A program made the translations under genes and the position numbers. A DNA stretch of 42,102 nucleotides from Nemertoderma westbladi (lineage: Eukaryota; Xenacoelomorpha; Nemertodermatida; Nemertodermatidae), in the NCBI GenBank assembly GCA_032718475.1, contig JAUCBJ010002994.1, positions 1-42,102 of the forward strand, in the 5' to 3' direction. Below, piece after piece: positions 41,921-42,102 of the stretch. Below the pieces are notes generated by a model. It was given only the letters and a program-made list of their open reading frames with translations, was not told the DNA's origin and made no database searches. Each line of letters opens with the position of its first letter. Position 1 is the stretch's first letter.

Positions 41921-42102
41921 GATATATGTAGTTGCGCCCTTCTAGCAGCACGTGAGATTGTCAAATAATAGACACAATGTTTGACTTTGTCCCTTCGAGC
42001 AGCACGTGAGTTTTGCTTTGACCCTTCGATATATGTATTTGCGCCCTTCGAGCAGCACGTGAATTACATCAAATAATAGACACATTGTTTGACTTTGTCC
42101 CT
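41921..42102. repeat. Start of a 107-bp tandem repeat, cut by the window edge
   Basis: GATATATGTA at 41921 and 42028 starts two copies (the second incomplete) that share 'ttgcgcccttc', 'agcagcacgtga', 'caaataatagacaca' and 'tgtttgactttgtccct'. A shorter internal repeat, 'cttcgagcagcacgtga', recurs three times, each with a CACGTG E-box core (about 41951, 42004, 42056). The array probably continues beyond the window. Confidence 0.88.

Overview
This is a stretch of an animal genome, most likely a marine invertebrate. A BEL/Pao-type LTR retrotransposon (a superfamily known only from animals), a full-length animal-type FGGY carbohydrate kinase, several MITE-like elements, a relic of a non-LTR retrotransposon and three large satellite arrays lie in A+T-rich DNA with frequent ACCGGT and AGGCCT words. 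I cannot name the species. Only one gene looks like an intact host gene.

Layout. 1-552 is unassigned moderately G+C-rich sequence. 573-7170 is one minisatellite with 51/54/57-bp units. 7611-8620 holds C-rich and G-rich repeats facing each other across 0.7 kb of A+T-rich DNA. 8949-9066 is a near-perfect hairpin. 9723-10974 is a pair of ~350-bp inverted arms, each with promoter-like words. 11285-11851 is a 32-bp repeat array. 12083-13670 is a decayed, 5'-truncated non-LTR reverse transcriptase on the minus strand. 14575-26812 is a complete, young LTR element with 1174-bp LTRs and a GCAGG target duplication. 26813-34230 is gene-poor DNA with a duplicated tRNA-like repeat and two MITEs that share a core. 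34235-37915 is a 21-bp satellite of about 175 units. 38865-40541 is the intronless FGGY gene on the minus strand. 41921-42102 begins a 107-bp repeat that runs off the window.

The LTR element is the most informative object. Its LTRs differ at 5 positions by my reading, so it inserted recently. Its coding region nevertheless lacks reverse transcriptase, most of RNase H and the integrase core. A gag plus protease frame of 1483 codons runs in frame into a remnant of the RNase H end. Between that frame and the 3' LTR lies a second, frame-broken coding-like region that I do not recognise. The defects look older than the insertion, so the element was probably mobilised by proteins from another copy.

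The two largest satellites have unit lengths divisible by three and therefore give very long open frames (909 and 1238 codons). I argue these are consequences of unit length and codon content, not genes. I found no CRISPR array, rRNA gene, convincing tRNA gene or bacterial-type operon.
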